From NCBI GenBank assembly GCA_005883245.1, contig VAXT01000035.1, forward strand, positions 1-8,639: a stretch of DNA of 8,639 nucleotides. The letters run 5' to 3'. Source of the DNA: Actinomycetota bacterium (GTDB lineage: Bacteria > Actinomycetota > Thermoleophilia > Gaiellales > Gaiellaceae). Positions 1-5,375 of this stretch are shown piece by piece (the first letter of the stretch is position 1; each line of letters starts with the position of its first letter). Both the position numbers and the translations under genes were made by a program. Below the pieces are notes generated by a model. That model saw only the letters and a list, made by a program, of their open reading frames with translations, did not search any database and had not been told where the DNA came from.

Positions 1-998
1 CGGACGTGGCCGCGACCGGCGCCGGCGAGCTCGAGGCCCGTCTTCTGTCCGGCGAAGCGTGGGCGCGCATGCACATGGGCCAGCTCCGTGAGGCGCTCGA
101 CCTGCTTGCGCGCGCGAGGACCGTGACGCAGCACGAGCCCTTTTCGGACCTCGACCGCGCAGAGATCCTCTACCGGCTCGGCGTCTGCCGCTACAGGCTC
201 TCGAGTATCTCGACCGCGATCGGCCTCCTCAACGAGGCGTACGCGGTCGCAGAGACGTCCGGACTGCCCTGCGACGCCCTGCGCTCGAATATCCTCGCCT
301 ACCGCTCGCGCTGCTACAGGCGTCAGCGTGACCTCGAAGCCGCGCGCGAAGATGTCGAGCGCGCTCTCGAGCTCGCGCAGTCGCTCGACGACAACACGAC
401 CGTCGCCAACGTCTACGTCCAGGCGTCGCTCGTCTCAGAGCGCATGGGCCACTGGGTGCTCGCCCGCAACTACGCGGAGCGCGCGAAGAGCCTCTACGAG
501 GAGCTGAACGACCAGCGGTACCTCGCCGGCCTCTTGAACAACCTCGGCGGCCTCAATCTCATGCTCGGCAAGCCCGAGGAGGCGATCGAGTACCTCAAGT
601 CCTCGTATTCGACCGCCCTCGATGCCGACAGCAAGGAGGAGGCGGCGCAGGCGACCGGCTCGCTCGCTGCCGTCCACCTCGAGCTGAACGACTACGAGCA
701 AGCGGAGCGGTTCGCGCGTCAGGCGCTGTCGCTGCTCGAGGGGCGCGTCGACTTCCTGCACGAGATCGGCCCCTCGCAGCTCGTTCTCGGACGGGCGCTC
801 ATGGAGCAGGGTCGCCTGAACGAGGCCGAAGAGGCGTTCAAGACGGCCGACGACAGCTTCGAGCAACTTTCCTCCGCGAGCCACCGCGCCCGCGCATGGA
901 TCGCCATGGGCGACCTCGCCGCCCGAAGGGGCGACGACAGGACGGCTGCGCGTCACTACCGCAATGCGGCTGACGCGCTCCAGGACGTCAGGTTCTAG
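1..998 (+). CDS. TPR-repeat protein, C-terminal part (possible RRNPP-like peptide receptor or regulator)
   Basis: The frame is open to the left edge, so the N-terminus is missing; the GTG at position 6 is probably an internal valine. The visible 330 residues are almost wholly alpha-helical tetratricopeptide repeats. About eight helix-turn-helix units can be read, roughly at residues 9-41, 52-86, 93-129, 133-168, 173-208, 214-247, 255-290 and 295-327, with the usual pattern of small residues and an aromatic (for example LGKPEEAIEYLKSSY near 187-201). TPR arrays bind peptides or partner proteins. No enzyme motif is visible. In known families a long C-terminal TPR array often follows an N-terminal helix-turn-helix or other output domain, but that part is outside the window. 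The stop codon is followed within 20 bp by a small ORF with a very strong ribosome binding site. This suggests co-transcription and a receptor-peptide pair, which is inference. It could instead be a general TPR scaffold or a LuxR- or XRE-type regulator with no peptide partner. Confidence 0.85.
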   Translation, partial: DVAATGAGELEARLLSGEAWARMHMGQLREALDLLARARTVTQHEPFSDLDRAEILYRLGVCRYRLSSISTAIGLLNEAYAVAETSGLPCDALRSNILAYRSRCYRRQRDLEAAREDVERALELAQSLDDNTTVANVYVQASLVSERMGHWVLARNYAERAKSLYEELNDQRYLAGLLNNLGGLNLMLGKPEEAIEYLKSSYSTALDADSKEEAAQATGSLAAVHLELNDYEQAERFARQALSLLEGRVDFLHEIGPSQLVLGRALMEQGRLNEAEEAFKTADDSFEQLSSASHRARAWIAMGDLAARRGDDRTAARHYRNAADALQDVRF

Positions 999-1002
999 AG
1001 GA

Positions 1003-1012
1003 AAGGAGGTGA
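1003..1012 (+). promoter_or_regulatory. Near-perfect Shine-Dalgarno for the 25-codon ORF
   Basis: AAGGAGGTGA matches ten consecutive bases of the anti-Shine-Dalgarno complement. It starts 5 bp after the TPR gene's stop codon. The GGAGG core is 8 bases from the TTG at 1018, an ideal spacing. It is the strongest ribosome binding site in the window, far better than those of the larger genes, and is the main reason to believe the small ORF is translated. Confidence 0.85.
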
Positions 1013-1017
1013 ACGCA

Positions 1018-1095
1018 TTGCGCGCAAGGCTCCTTTTCCTCGTGATTCTGGCGTGCCAGCTTCCGCGGCGGTCGCTCGTCTCTAGGGGTCTCTAG
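1018..1095 (+). CDS. Small hydrophobic peptide ORF (25 aa), putative exported signalling peptide
   Basis: The ORF begins at TTG 1018, chosen because it is placed correctly after the strong Shine-Dalgarno; an in-frame GTG at 1009 would lie inside that site. The N-terminal half reads MRARLLFLVILAC: two arginines, then a hydrophobic run LLFLVILA ending in a cysteine with a weakly lipobox-like context. A basic tail follows, QLPRRSLVSRGL. This is the layout of a short secretion leader followed by a processed C-terminal peptide. The ORF sits 19 bp after the TPR gene and its stop codon is inside a hairpin, so the two genes look like one transcript. I recognise no homologue. By analogy with Phr, PapR and SHP peptides, it may be exported, processed and sensed by the TPR protein. 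Alternatives are a small membrane peptide or a translated leader. Function is inference; translation is moderately well supported. Confidence 0.6.
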   Translation: MRARLLFLVILACQLPRRSLVSRGL

Positions 1096-1103
1096 CGAGC
1101 GAC
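1071..1103 (+). terminator. Strong hairpin overlapping the end of the small ORF
   Basis: GTCGCTCG (1071-1078) pairs perfectly with CGAGCGAC (1096-1103). The stem continues with CTAG (1082-1085) against CTAG (1092-1095) after a three-base bulge, giving 12 base pairs and a six-base loop. The TAG stop of the small ORF lies within the 3' arm. No T-run follows, so this is not a classic intrinsic terminator. In high-GC Gram-positives such hairpins can still end transcripts or protect 3' ends. Confidence 0.5.
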
Positions 1104-1178
1104 TCTGGTGCCAGGGCCGGAAGTGTTTTCCTTCCTGGGCGGTGGGGAGCGGCACTTCTACGTTTTCGCTTGCAAAAA

Positions 1179-1207
1179 AGCGGCGACGGTACTAGACCGC
1201 CGCCGCT
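1179..1207 (-). terminator. Terminator-like hairpin oriented to the minus strand
   Basis: The arms 1179-1190 and 1196-1207 pair at 11 of 12 positions around a five-base loop ACTAG. On the plus strand six A's (1174-1179) lie immediately before the stem. Read on the minus strand this is a GC-rich hairpin followed by six T's, the classic intrinsic terminator form. No minus-strand gene ends here, so its use is unclear; it might stop antisense transcription coming from selD. Confidence 0.4.
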
Positions 1208-1250
1208 GTCAGGGGAGAGGAGGAGCTTTTCTCCCGTCACGTTCGACAGG

Positions 1251-1279
1251 TGCGGCACAAGTCCTGGTTTTTGCGGCAC
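1251..1279. repeat. Direct repeat TGCGGCAC, two copies 21 bp apart
   Basis: Identical octamers lie at 1251-1258 and 1272-1279. The start-to-start spacing of 21 bp is two helical turns, which would place both copies on the same face of the DNA about 90 bp before the selD start. It may be a regulator binding site, but chance is possible in DNA this GC-rich. Confidence 0.3.
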
Positions 1280-1299
1280 GGACGCCGGGAATGCCTCCT

Positions 1300-1338
1300 C
1301 GCGGAGCGGCGTTTGCAGCTACAGTCCGCCGTTCCGCG
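1300..1338 (+). promoter_or_regulatory. Hairpin just upstream of the selD ribosome binding site
   Basis: Bases 1300-1311 pair with 1327-1338 through 12 pairs, one of them G-U, around a 15-base loop. The 3' arm ends on the first G of the GGAG (1338-1341) that serves as the selD Shine-Dalgarno, 7 bases before the ATG. Such a stem could limit ribosome access or set the mRNA 5' end. I matched it to no known regulatory RNA. Confidence 0.4.
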
Positions 1339-1348
1339 GAGCCGTGTC

Positions 1349-2386
1349 ATGGAACTCAACGCCTCTGACGTCAAGCTCACCGATCTTGCCTCCTGCGGGG
1401 GCTGCGCCGCGAAGTACTCGGCCGCCCGGCTCGAGCAGCTGCTGGCCGGGTTCGTCCCCGTCGAGGCCGAGAATCTGCTCGTCGGCCTCGCTCCGGCCGA
1501 CGACGCGGCGGTCTACAAGCTCGACGACGAGCGGGCGCTGATCTTCACGCTCGACTTCTTCCCGCCGATCGTCGACGACCCGGCCGACTACGGCTCGATC
1601 GCGGCGACGAACGCCTTGAATGACGTCTTCGCGATGGGCGGCACGCCGATGCTCGCGCTCTCGGTCGCCGCCTTCCCCGAAGAGCTGCCGGTCGAGATGC
1701 TGGGCCAGATCTTCGCGGCCGCCGACGAGCAGGTCCGCGCTTCCGGCGGCATCCTCGCCGGCGGGCACACGATTCGCGACGACGAGCCGAAGTACGGCCT
1801 CGCCGTCGTCGGCACCGTGCATCCCGACGGAATCTGGACGAAGGCGTCCGCACAGCCCGGCGACGCCGTCTATGTGACGAAGCCGCTCGGCACGGGCCTG
1901 ATCATGACCGGGCACAAACGGGGCGCGATCGGGACGCAGCAGCTCGAGCGCGCCGTCCACTGGATGAAGACGCTGAACAAGGACGCGGCAGAGGCCCTGC
2001 GCTCCCACAAGGTGAACGCGGTCACGGACGTCACCGGCTTCGGGCTCTTCGGGCACGTCCACGAGATGGCCGATCGGAGCGGCGTGCGGATCAGGCTCGA
2101 ATCGGAGCGCTTCCCCGCCATCGACGGTGCGCTCGACCTCGCCCGCAAGGGAATCCGCACGAGCGGCGATCCACGCAATCGCGACTTCGCGGGCCGCCAT
2201 CTCACGCTGACCGAGGTTCCCGAGACGCTTGTCGTGCTGGGATACGACCCGCAGACGGCCGGTGGGCTCCTGGTCACCCTCCCGTCCGAGCAGGGGGCTG
2301 TGCTCGAGGCGCAGTTCAGCTCGCGCCGGCTCTTCCTGCGCCGCGTGGGGACGGTCGAAGAGGGCGCGGGCGTCGTCGTCGTCTAG
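1349..2386 (+). CDS. selD: Selenide, water dikinase (selenophosphate synthase), Cys form
   Basis: The enzyme makes selenophosphate from selenide and ATP. Selenophosphate is the selenium donor for selenocysteine, selenouridine in tRNA and selenium cofactors. The 345 residues match the usual length (E. coli 347). Visible motifs: CGGCAAK at 16-22, where Cys19 and Lys22 fit the catalytic Cys17 and Lys20 of E. coli; DDAAVY at 51-56; TLDFFPPIVDDP at 67-78; ATNALNDVFAMGG at 86-98; AGGHTI at 137-142; DVTGFGLFGH at 227-236; and YDPQTAGG at 299-306 (usually CDPQTSGG). These are the AIRS-type ATP and metal binding elements. Both cysteines of the N-terminal motif are TGC, so no selenocysteine is needed. 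The ATG at 1349 is chosen because GGAG lies 7 bases before it and homology begins a few residues later; an in-frame ATG at 1250 would add 33 unrelated residues. No selA, selB, selC or selU is visible in the window. Confidence 0.95.
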   Translation: MELNASDVKLTDLASCGGCAAKYSAARLEQLLAGFVPVEAENLLVGLAPADDAAVYKLDDERALIFTLDFFPPIVDDPADYGSIAATNALNDVFAMGGTPMLALSVAAFPEELPVEMLGQIFAAADEQVRASGGILAGGHTIRDDEPKYGLAVVGTVHPDGIWTKASAQPGDAVYVTKPLGTGLIMTGHKRGAIGTQQLERAVHWMKTLNKDAAEALRSHKVNAVTDVTGFGLFGHVHEMADRSGVRIRLESERFPAIDGALDLARKGIRTSGDPRNRDFAGRHLTLTEVPETLVVLGYDPQTAGGLLVTLPSEQGAVLEAQFSSRRLFLRRVGTVEEGAGVVVV

Positions 2387-2400
2387 GTTTCTGCTCCGCG

Positions 2401-2928
2401 ATGCGGCGGGGAATGATTCACGGGCGCTTTCAGCCCTTCCACAACGGCCACCTCGAGTACATGCGCGGGGCCGCCGAGCGTTCGGACGAGCTGTGGGTCG
2501 GGATCACGAACCCGGACCCGGCGCGGATCCTCCCCGAGGCCAGCGACCCGGCGCGGCACCTCCCGGAGTCGAACCCGTACACGTACGACGAGCGGCTTCT
2601 GATGGTGAAGGCCGCAGCCGGGGACCTCGGGCTCGATCCGGAGCGCGTGCACGTGATCCCGTTCCCGGTCAACGAGCCGGATCTCTGGGCCGCCTACGTC
2701 CCGGAGGGGATCACCCAGTACCTCCGGCTCTTCTCCGCGTGGGGCGGCGAGAAGAAGGAGCGGCTGCTCGCGGCCGGGTACGAGGTCGTGATCCTCGACG
2801 AGGGGGTCGAGAAGGAGCTGTCCGGAGCCGACGTGCGGGCTGCGATGCGTGCGGGCTCCGAGTGGGAGTCGCTCGTCCCGCCGGGCGTGGCGCGCGTCCT
2901 GCGCGACCTCGACCGGGTGGCCGTCTAG
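2401..2928 (+). CDS. nadM: Nicotinamide-nucleotide adenylyltransferase, archaeal NadM-like
   Basis: This 175-residue cytosolic nucleotidyltransferase is expected to join AMP from ATP to nicotinamide (or nicotinate) mononucleotide, completing NAD synthesis. It opens with the family signature GRFQPFHNGH at residues 8-17, with His14 and His17 as the HxGH motif. It ends with SGADVRAAM at 141-149 and an EWESLVPPGV segment that closely resembles the end of archaeal NMN adenylyltransferases (SGTEVR, then DWRSLLP). The middle (about 36-66, around NPDPARILPEASDP) is longer than in the archaeal enzymes. Substrate choice cannot be read from sequence, and another adenylyl- or cytidylyltransferase of the superfamily is possible. 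The ATG at 2401 is 14 bp after the selD stop and gives the usual short N-terminus; no clear Shine-Dalgarno precedes it, so translation may depend on coupling with selD. A second ATG at 2413 sits too close to its G-rich stretch. It converges with the membrane gene, leaving 3 bp between stop codons. Confidence 0.82.
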   Translation: MRRGMIHGRFQPFHNGHLEYMRGAAERSDELWVGITNPDPARILPEASDPARHLPESNPYTYDERLLMVKAAAGDLGLDPERVHVIPFPVNEPDLWAAYVPEGITQYLRLFSAWGGEKKERLLAAGYEVVILDEGVEKELSGADVRAAMRAGSEWESLVPPGVARVLRDLDRVAV

Positions 2929-2938
2929 CTACTAGTAG
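2929..2938. repeat. 10-bp palindrome between convergent stop codons
   Basis: CTACTAGTAG is a perfect palindrome directly after the nadM stop and contains the stop codon of the minus-strand gene. The whole junction is only 3 bp, so there is no room for separate terminators. The palindrome has too little loop to be a hairpin, and the two transcripts probably overlap at their 3' ends. Confidence 0.4.
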
Positions 2939-3975
2939 GCGAGATCCCGCTGCGGAGCGGGTAGCGAGCGCTCGTCGAGCCAGCGGCGAAGCGGGCTGTC
3001 CGCCTTGGAGAGCCAGATCGCGGTGACGATGAACAGGATTCCGCCGGCCATAAGGATGAAGGGGAACAGCGCCCCGTGCGCGGTCATGCTGATCGCGATC
3101 CATCCGATCACGCCGCCCGCAGCGAGGTAGACGATCCGCGCGAGCCAGATGCCGACGATCAGGTCGACCGCAGCGACGAGAAAGAGCGGCCAGATCCGGT
3201 CTCCGGTGCAGAGCGGCAGGCCCCAGGCGATCAGCCAGATCGACGTCACGTGCGGCCAGAACGCGAACCGCCGCCAGCCCTTGTAGTCGAGCAGCACGCC
3301 GACGAGCCCGATCACGATCCCGCCCGCGAGCACGATGCGCTTGAGCAGCGTGTCGTCGTCGAAGCCGTCGCCGAAGATGCGGACGGTCGCGTCCATGACC
3401 AGGAAGCCCGTGAAGAGCGTGATCGGCAGCGTCAGGAACGGGCGCCGATACCGGTACAGCAGGCCCGCGGCGACCCCGATCGAGCCGAGCTCCATGAACA
3501 CCCAGCCGCCCGAGATCCAGGGGTAGAAGTCGCGGTAGTTCTCATGCTCGAAGTCGACACCGAGCAGCTTCTCGATCGAGAAGATCGTCAGCGGCGTGTA
3601 GAAGGCGACGATCGCCGCGAAGCCGGACTCGAGCAATCCGTGGCCGGCTCGTTTCGCCCACTCGGCGGCCCAGAGGAACCCTGCCTGCCAGAGCAGCGTC
3701 AGGACGAGGACGATCCCGATGCCCACCGCCTGGTAGCCCTTGGTCGACCACCAGGCGTGCGCGCCGATCACGAGCAGGACGCCCAGTCCGACGAAGACCT
3801 GGACGGTGCGCGAGAGACGAGTCTGCTCCGTGAGCGGTGTGCCGTCTCGTGAGAGCTCGGAGCCGCGCTCGGGGGCTTCGTAGAGCCGCTCGAAGAGCGA
3901 GAGCGCGGCGCCGCGCTCGATGCCGACCTGCTCGGCCTCGGCGGCGAATCGCTCGCGGTTCACGGTGTGCTCCAT
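2932..3975 (-). CDS. Multi-pass membrane protein of unknown function
   Basis: I do not recognise this 347-residue protein. It has a charged cytoplasmic N-terminus (1-55, rich in Glu and Arg, probably helical), then about nine or ten hydrophobic segments near 57-74, 82-100, 115-135, 153-173, 178-198, 213-230, 239-256, 261-278, 280-298 and 303-322, and a short basic tail. A soluble start followed by an even row of membrane spans recalls DUF2157-type proteins, but this is a layout resemblance only. No catalytic or transport motif stands out; aromatic residues are frequent around the spans. The ATG at 3975 is chosen because it lies 12 bases after a well-formed -10 box, giving a nearly leaderless mRNA. 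It stands alone on the minus strand, facing away from apgM and converging on nadM. The palindromic element over its promoter suggests it is controlled by a dedicated repressor not encoded in the window. Confidence 0.8.
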   Translation of the reverse strand: MEHTVNRERFAAEAEQVGIERGAALSLFERLYEAPERGSELSRDGTPLTEQTRLSRTVQVFVGLGVLLVIGAHAWWSTKGYQAVGIGIVLVLTLLWQAGFLWAAEWAKRAGHGLLESGFAAIVAFYTPLTIFSIEKLLGVDFEHENYRDFYPWISGGWVFMELGSIGVAAGLLYRYRRPFLTLPITLFTGFLVMDATVRIFGDGFDDDTLLKRIVLAGGIVIGLVGVLLDYKGWRRFAFWPHVTSIWLIAWGLPLCTGDRIWPLFLVAAVDLIVGIWLARIVYLAAGGVIGWIAISMTAHGALFPFILMAGGILFIVTAIWLSKADSPLRRWLDERSLPAPQRDLAY

Positions 3976-3983
3976 CGCATAAG

Positions 3984-4007
3984 TGCTATAATAGCAGGGT
4001 TGCTATA
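3984..4007. promoter_or_regulatory. Operator-like palindrome with extra half-site over the promoter
   Basis: TGCTATAATAGCA (3984-3996) is a perfect palindrome with five-base arms and covers the -10 box. A further TGCTATA lies at 4001-4007, 17 bp from the first TGCTAT and inside the promoter spacer. A protein bound here would block RNA polymerase. The regulator family cannot be named from the sequence. Confidence 0.55.
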
Positions 4008-4015
4008 GAAGTCAA
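3987..4015 (-). promoter_or_regulatory. SigA-type promoter for the membrane protein gene
   Basis: On the minus strand TTGACT (4010-4015) is followed by TATTAT (3988-3993) with a 16-base spacer, or ATTATA (3987-3992) with 17. This is close to the housekeeping consensus TTGACA/TATAAT and stands out in an AT-rich island. Transcription should begin near 3981, about five bases before the ATG, so the mRNA would be almost leaderless. The plus strand reads a perfect TATAAT at 3987-3992, but I see no good -35 for it. Confidence 0.7.
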
Positions 4016-4056
4016 GCATCAATTCGTATTTTCGGCAGGAACCTGGCTCCGCGTGA

Positions 4057-4087
4057 GAGGCGTGGCGCGCCTGTAGCCTCACGCCTC
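4057..4087 (+). promoter_or_regulatory. Hairpin abutting the apgM start codon
   Basis: GAGGCGTG (4057-4064) pairs perfectly with CACGCCTC (4080-4087) around a 15-base loop. The stem ends one base before the GTG start at 4089. No Shine-Dalgarno lies at normal distance; the only GAGAGG (4055-4060) is in the 5' arm, about 28 bases away. The stem may shape or limit initiation of apgM. Confidence 0.4.
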
Positions 4088-4088
4088 C

Positions 4089-5375
4089 GTGTACCCAATC
4101 TTCGTCGTCCTGCTCGACGGGCTCGCGGATCGCGCGCACGACTCGCTCGGCGGGCGAACCGCGAACGAGATCGCGGAGACGCCGAACCTCGATCGGCTCG
4201 CGGCGCGGGGCTCGTGCGGTCTCATGTCCAGCCTCGGCCCGGGCCGTGCTCCCGCGAGCGAGCTGGCGCACTGGGCGATGTTGGGCTACACGCCGGAGGA
4301 GTTCCCGGGCCGCGCGGTGCTCGAGGCGACGGGCGCGTACCAGGCGATCGATCGCGAGCACGTCTTCGCGTTCGCGGCGCTCCGCCCAGCCGACCGGCGC
4401 AGCGACGGTTTCTGGCTCGCGGGACGCCCCCGGAAGAGCGGCGAGGACGAAGCCGACGCGGCCGAGCTCCTGTCCGCGTGCGACGGGCTCGAGGTCGACG
4501 GCCTCCGCTTCGAGCTCTCGCACCTCCAGCGCGGCGAGGCGATCCTGCGCGTGTTCCCGGGCGCGGACGACCGCGTCACCGACTCGGACTCCTTCTTCAA
4601 GGACTGGTACCCGATGCTCAGGCCGCAGGCGCAGGTGCCCGAGGCCGAGGCGACGGCCGGTGCGGCAGAGGCGTGGACGAGGCAGACGATCGACCTGCTC
4701 GAGGAGCATCCGGTCAACGCGCGCCGCGCGTCCGCGGGCTTCCCGCGGTTGAACGTGATCACCCTCAAGTGGTGGGGCCGACCGCGGTCGTATCCGACTT
4801 TCCGCGAGCGCCACGGCTTGCACGGCAGCTTCCTGGGCGACTCGAAGTTCCTGCTCGGCCTCGCCCGCACGATCGGGCTCGAACCGCGTCATGTGCCGGA
4901 GACCGGAGATCCGCCTGCAGACCTCCGCGCCCGCGTCGAGCTGGCCCGCGAGCGGCTCGACGAGGGCGACACGTTCGTCTTCTCGCACCTCAAGGCGACC
5001 GACCTCGCCGGCCACACGAAGGACCCGGCGGTCAAGAAGAGCACGATCGAGGCGCTCGACGCGGAGCTGGGCAACCTGCCGACCGAGCGCGCTGTCGTCT
5101 GCGTCACCGGCGACCACGCGACGCCCACGTATCCGGAGGTGATCCACTCAGGAGACCCGGTGCCGTTCATCGTCGACGGCCCAGGCGTGCGCGCCGACGA
5201 GGTCGAGGCGTTCGGTGAGCTCGACTGCGCCGGCGGGATTCTCGGCCACCTACGCGGGCCGGACATGATGCCGGTGCTCCTGAACGCTGCCGACCGCCCG
5301 CTCTTCCTCGGCTCGCGCCCGACGCCGTTCGCCGGCGCCGACGGATATCCAGACCTGCTGGAGCCGCTGCTCTAG
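4089..5375 (+). CDS. apgM: 2,3-bisphosphoglycerate-independent phosphoglycerate mutase, archaeal type
   Basis: The enzyme interconverts 3- and 2-phosphoglycerate in glycolysis and gluconeogenesis in the cytosol. The 428 residues fit the archaeal-type (ApgM) branch of the alkaline phosphatase superfamily. Visible elements: LLDGLADR at 8-15 with metal-ligand Asp10; TPNLDRLAARG at 31-41; the nucleophile region GRAPASELAH at 52-61, with Ser57 as the likely phospho-acceptor (archaeal enzymes have PGSD where this has PASE); SHLKATDLAGH at 299-309 with Asp305 and His309; TGDHATP at 340-346 with Asp342 and His343; and HSGDPVP at 353-359. GTG 4089 is the only plausible start, because an in-frame stop lies at 4074 and the conserved DGLADR follows within ten residues. 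It has no obvious Shine-Dalgarno. Its stop codon directly touches the ctaA start. The changed nucleophile motif leaves some doubt about exact substrate. Confidence 0.88.
   Translation: MYPIFVVLLDGLADRAHDSLGGRTANEIAETPNLDRLAARGSCGLMSSLGPGRAPASELAHWAMLGYTPEEFPGRAVLEATGAYQAIDREHVFAFAALRPADRRSDGFWLAGRPRKSGEDEADAAELLSACDGLEVDGLRFELSHLQRGEAILRVFPGADDRVTDSDSFFKDWYPMLRPQAQVPEAEATAGAAEAWTRQTIDLLEEHPVNARRASAGFPRLNVITLKWWGRPRSYPTFRERHGLHGSFLGDSKFLLGLARTIGLEPRHVPETGDPPADLRARVELARERLDEGDTFVFSHLKATDLAGHTKDPAVKKSTIEALDAELGNLPTERAVVCVTGDHATPTYPEVIHSGDPVPFIVDGPGVRADEVEAFGELDCAGGILGHLRGPDMMPVLLNAADRPLFLGSRPTPFAGADGYPDLLEPLL

Larger units (their letters stand above)
1104..1348 (+). promoter_or_regulatory. Gene-free structured region between the small ORF and selD
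   Basis: No convincing gene is seen here; the open frames lack ribosome binding sites and recognisable products. It contains several potential hairpins: CCAGG (1111-1115) with CCTGG (1134-1138), stacked on GGAA (1119-1122) with TTCC (1128-1131); an 11-of-12 stem at 1179-1207; GGGAGA (1213-1218) with TCTCCC (1230-1235); and a long stem just before selD. The octamer TGCGGCAC occurs twice 21 bp apart. No confident -35/-10 pair was found, although a selD promoter is expected here. No known riboswitch was recognised, and there is no serine-like tRNA with a TCA anticodon, so no selC. Confidence 0.45.

Noticed and set aside
435..956. Long open frame on the minus strand inside the TPR gene
   Set aside because: Arg/Leu/Val-rich low-complexity translation in GC-rich DNA, opposite a clear TPR coding frame.
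1250..1348. Longer selD beginning at the in-frame ATG 1250
   Set aside because: The 33 extra residues are unlike SelD N-termini, while ATG 1349 has a well-placed GGAG.
1095..1349. A selC (tRNA-Sec) gene next to selD
   Set aside because: No TTCAAA-type anticodon loop, acceptor stem or CCA-ending arm was found on either strand.
1108..1368. Plus-strand open frame in the selD leader (86 codons)
   Set aside because: No ribosome binding site or recognisable product, and it runs into the start of selD out of frame.
1391..1416. Selenocysteine in SelD
   Set aside because: Both positions of the CGGC motif are TGC codons and no in-frame TGA is present.
1319..2200. Minus-strand open frame of 293 codons inside selD
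   Set aside because: It is a mirror of the conserved selD frame; the translation is rich in Arg, Asp and Gly with no motif.
3076..3852. Plus-strand open frame opposite the membrane protein gene
   Set aside because: The product is almost only charged residues (Asp, Glu, Arg), typical of the reverse strand of hydrophobic codons.
3960..5147. Minus-strand open frame of 395 codons over apgM
   Set aside because: The apgM frame is strongly conserved; the opposite frame shows no motif and crosses the promoter region.
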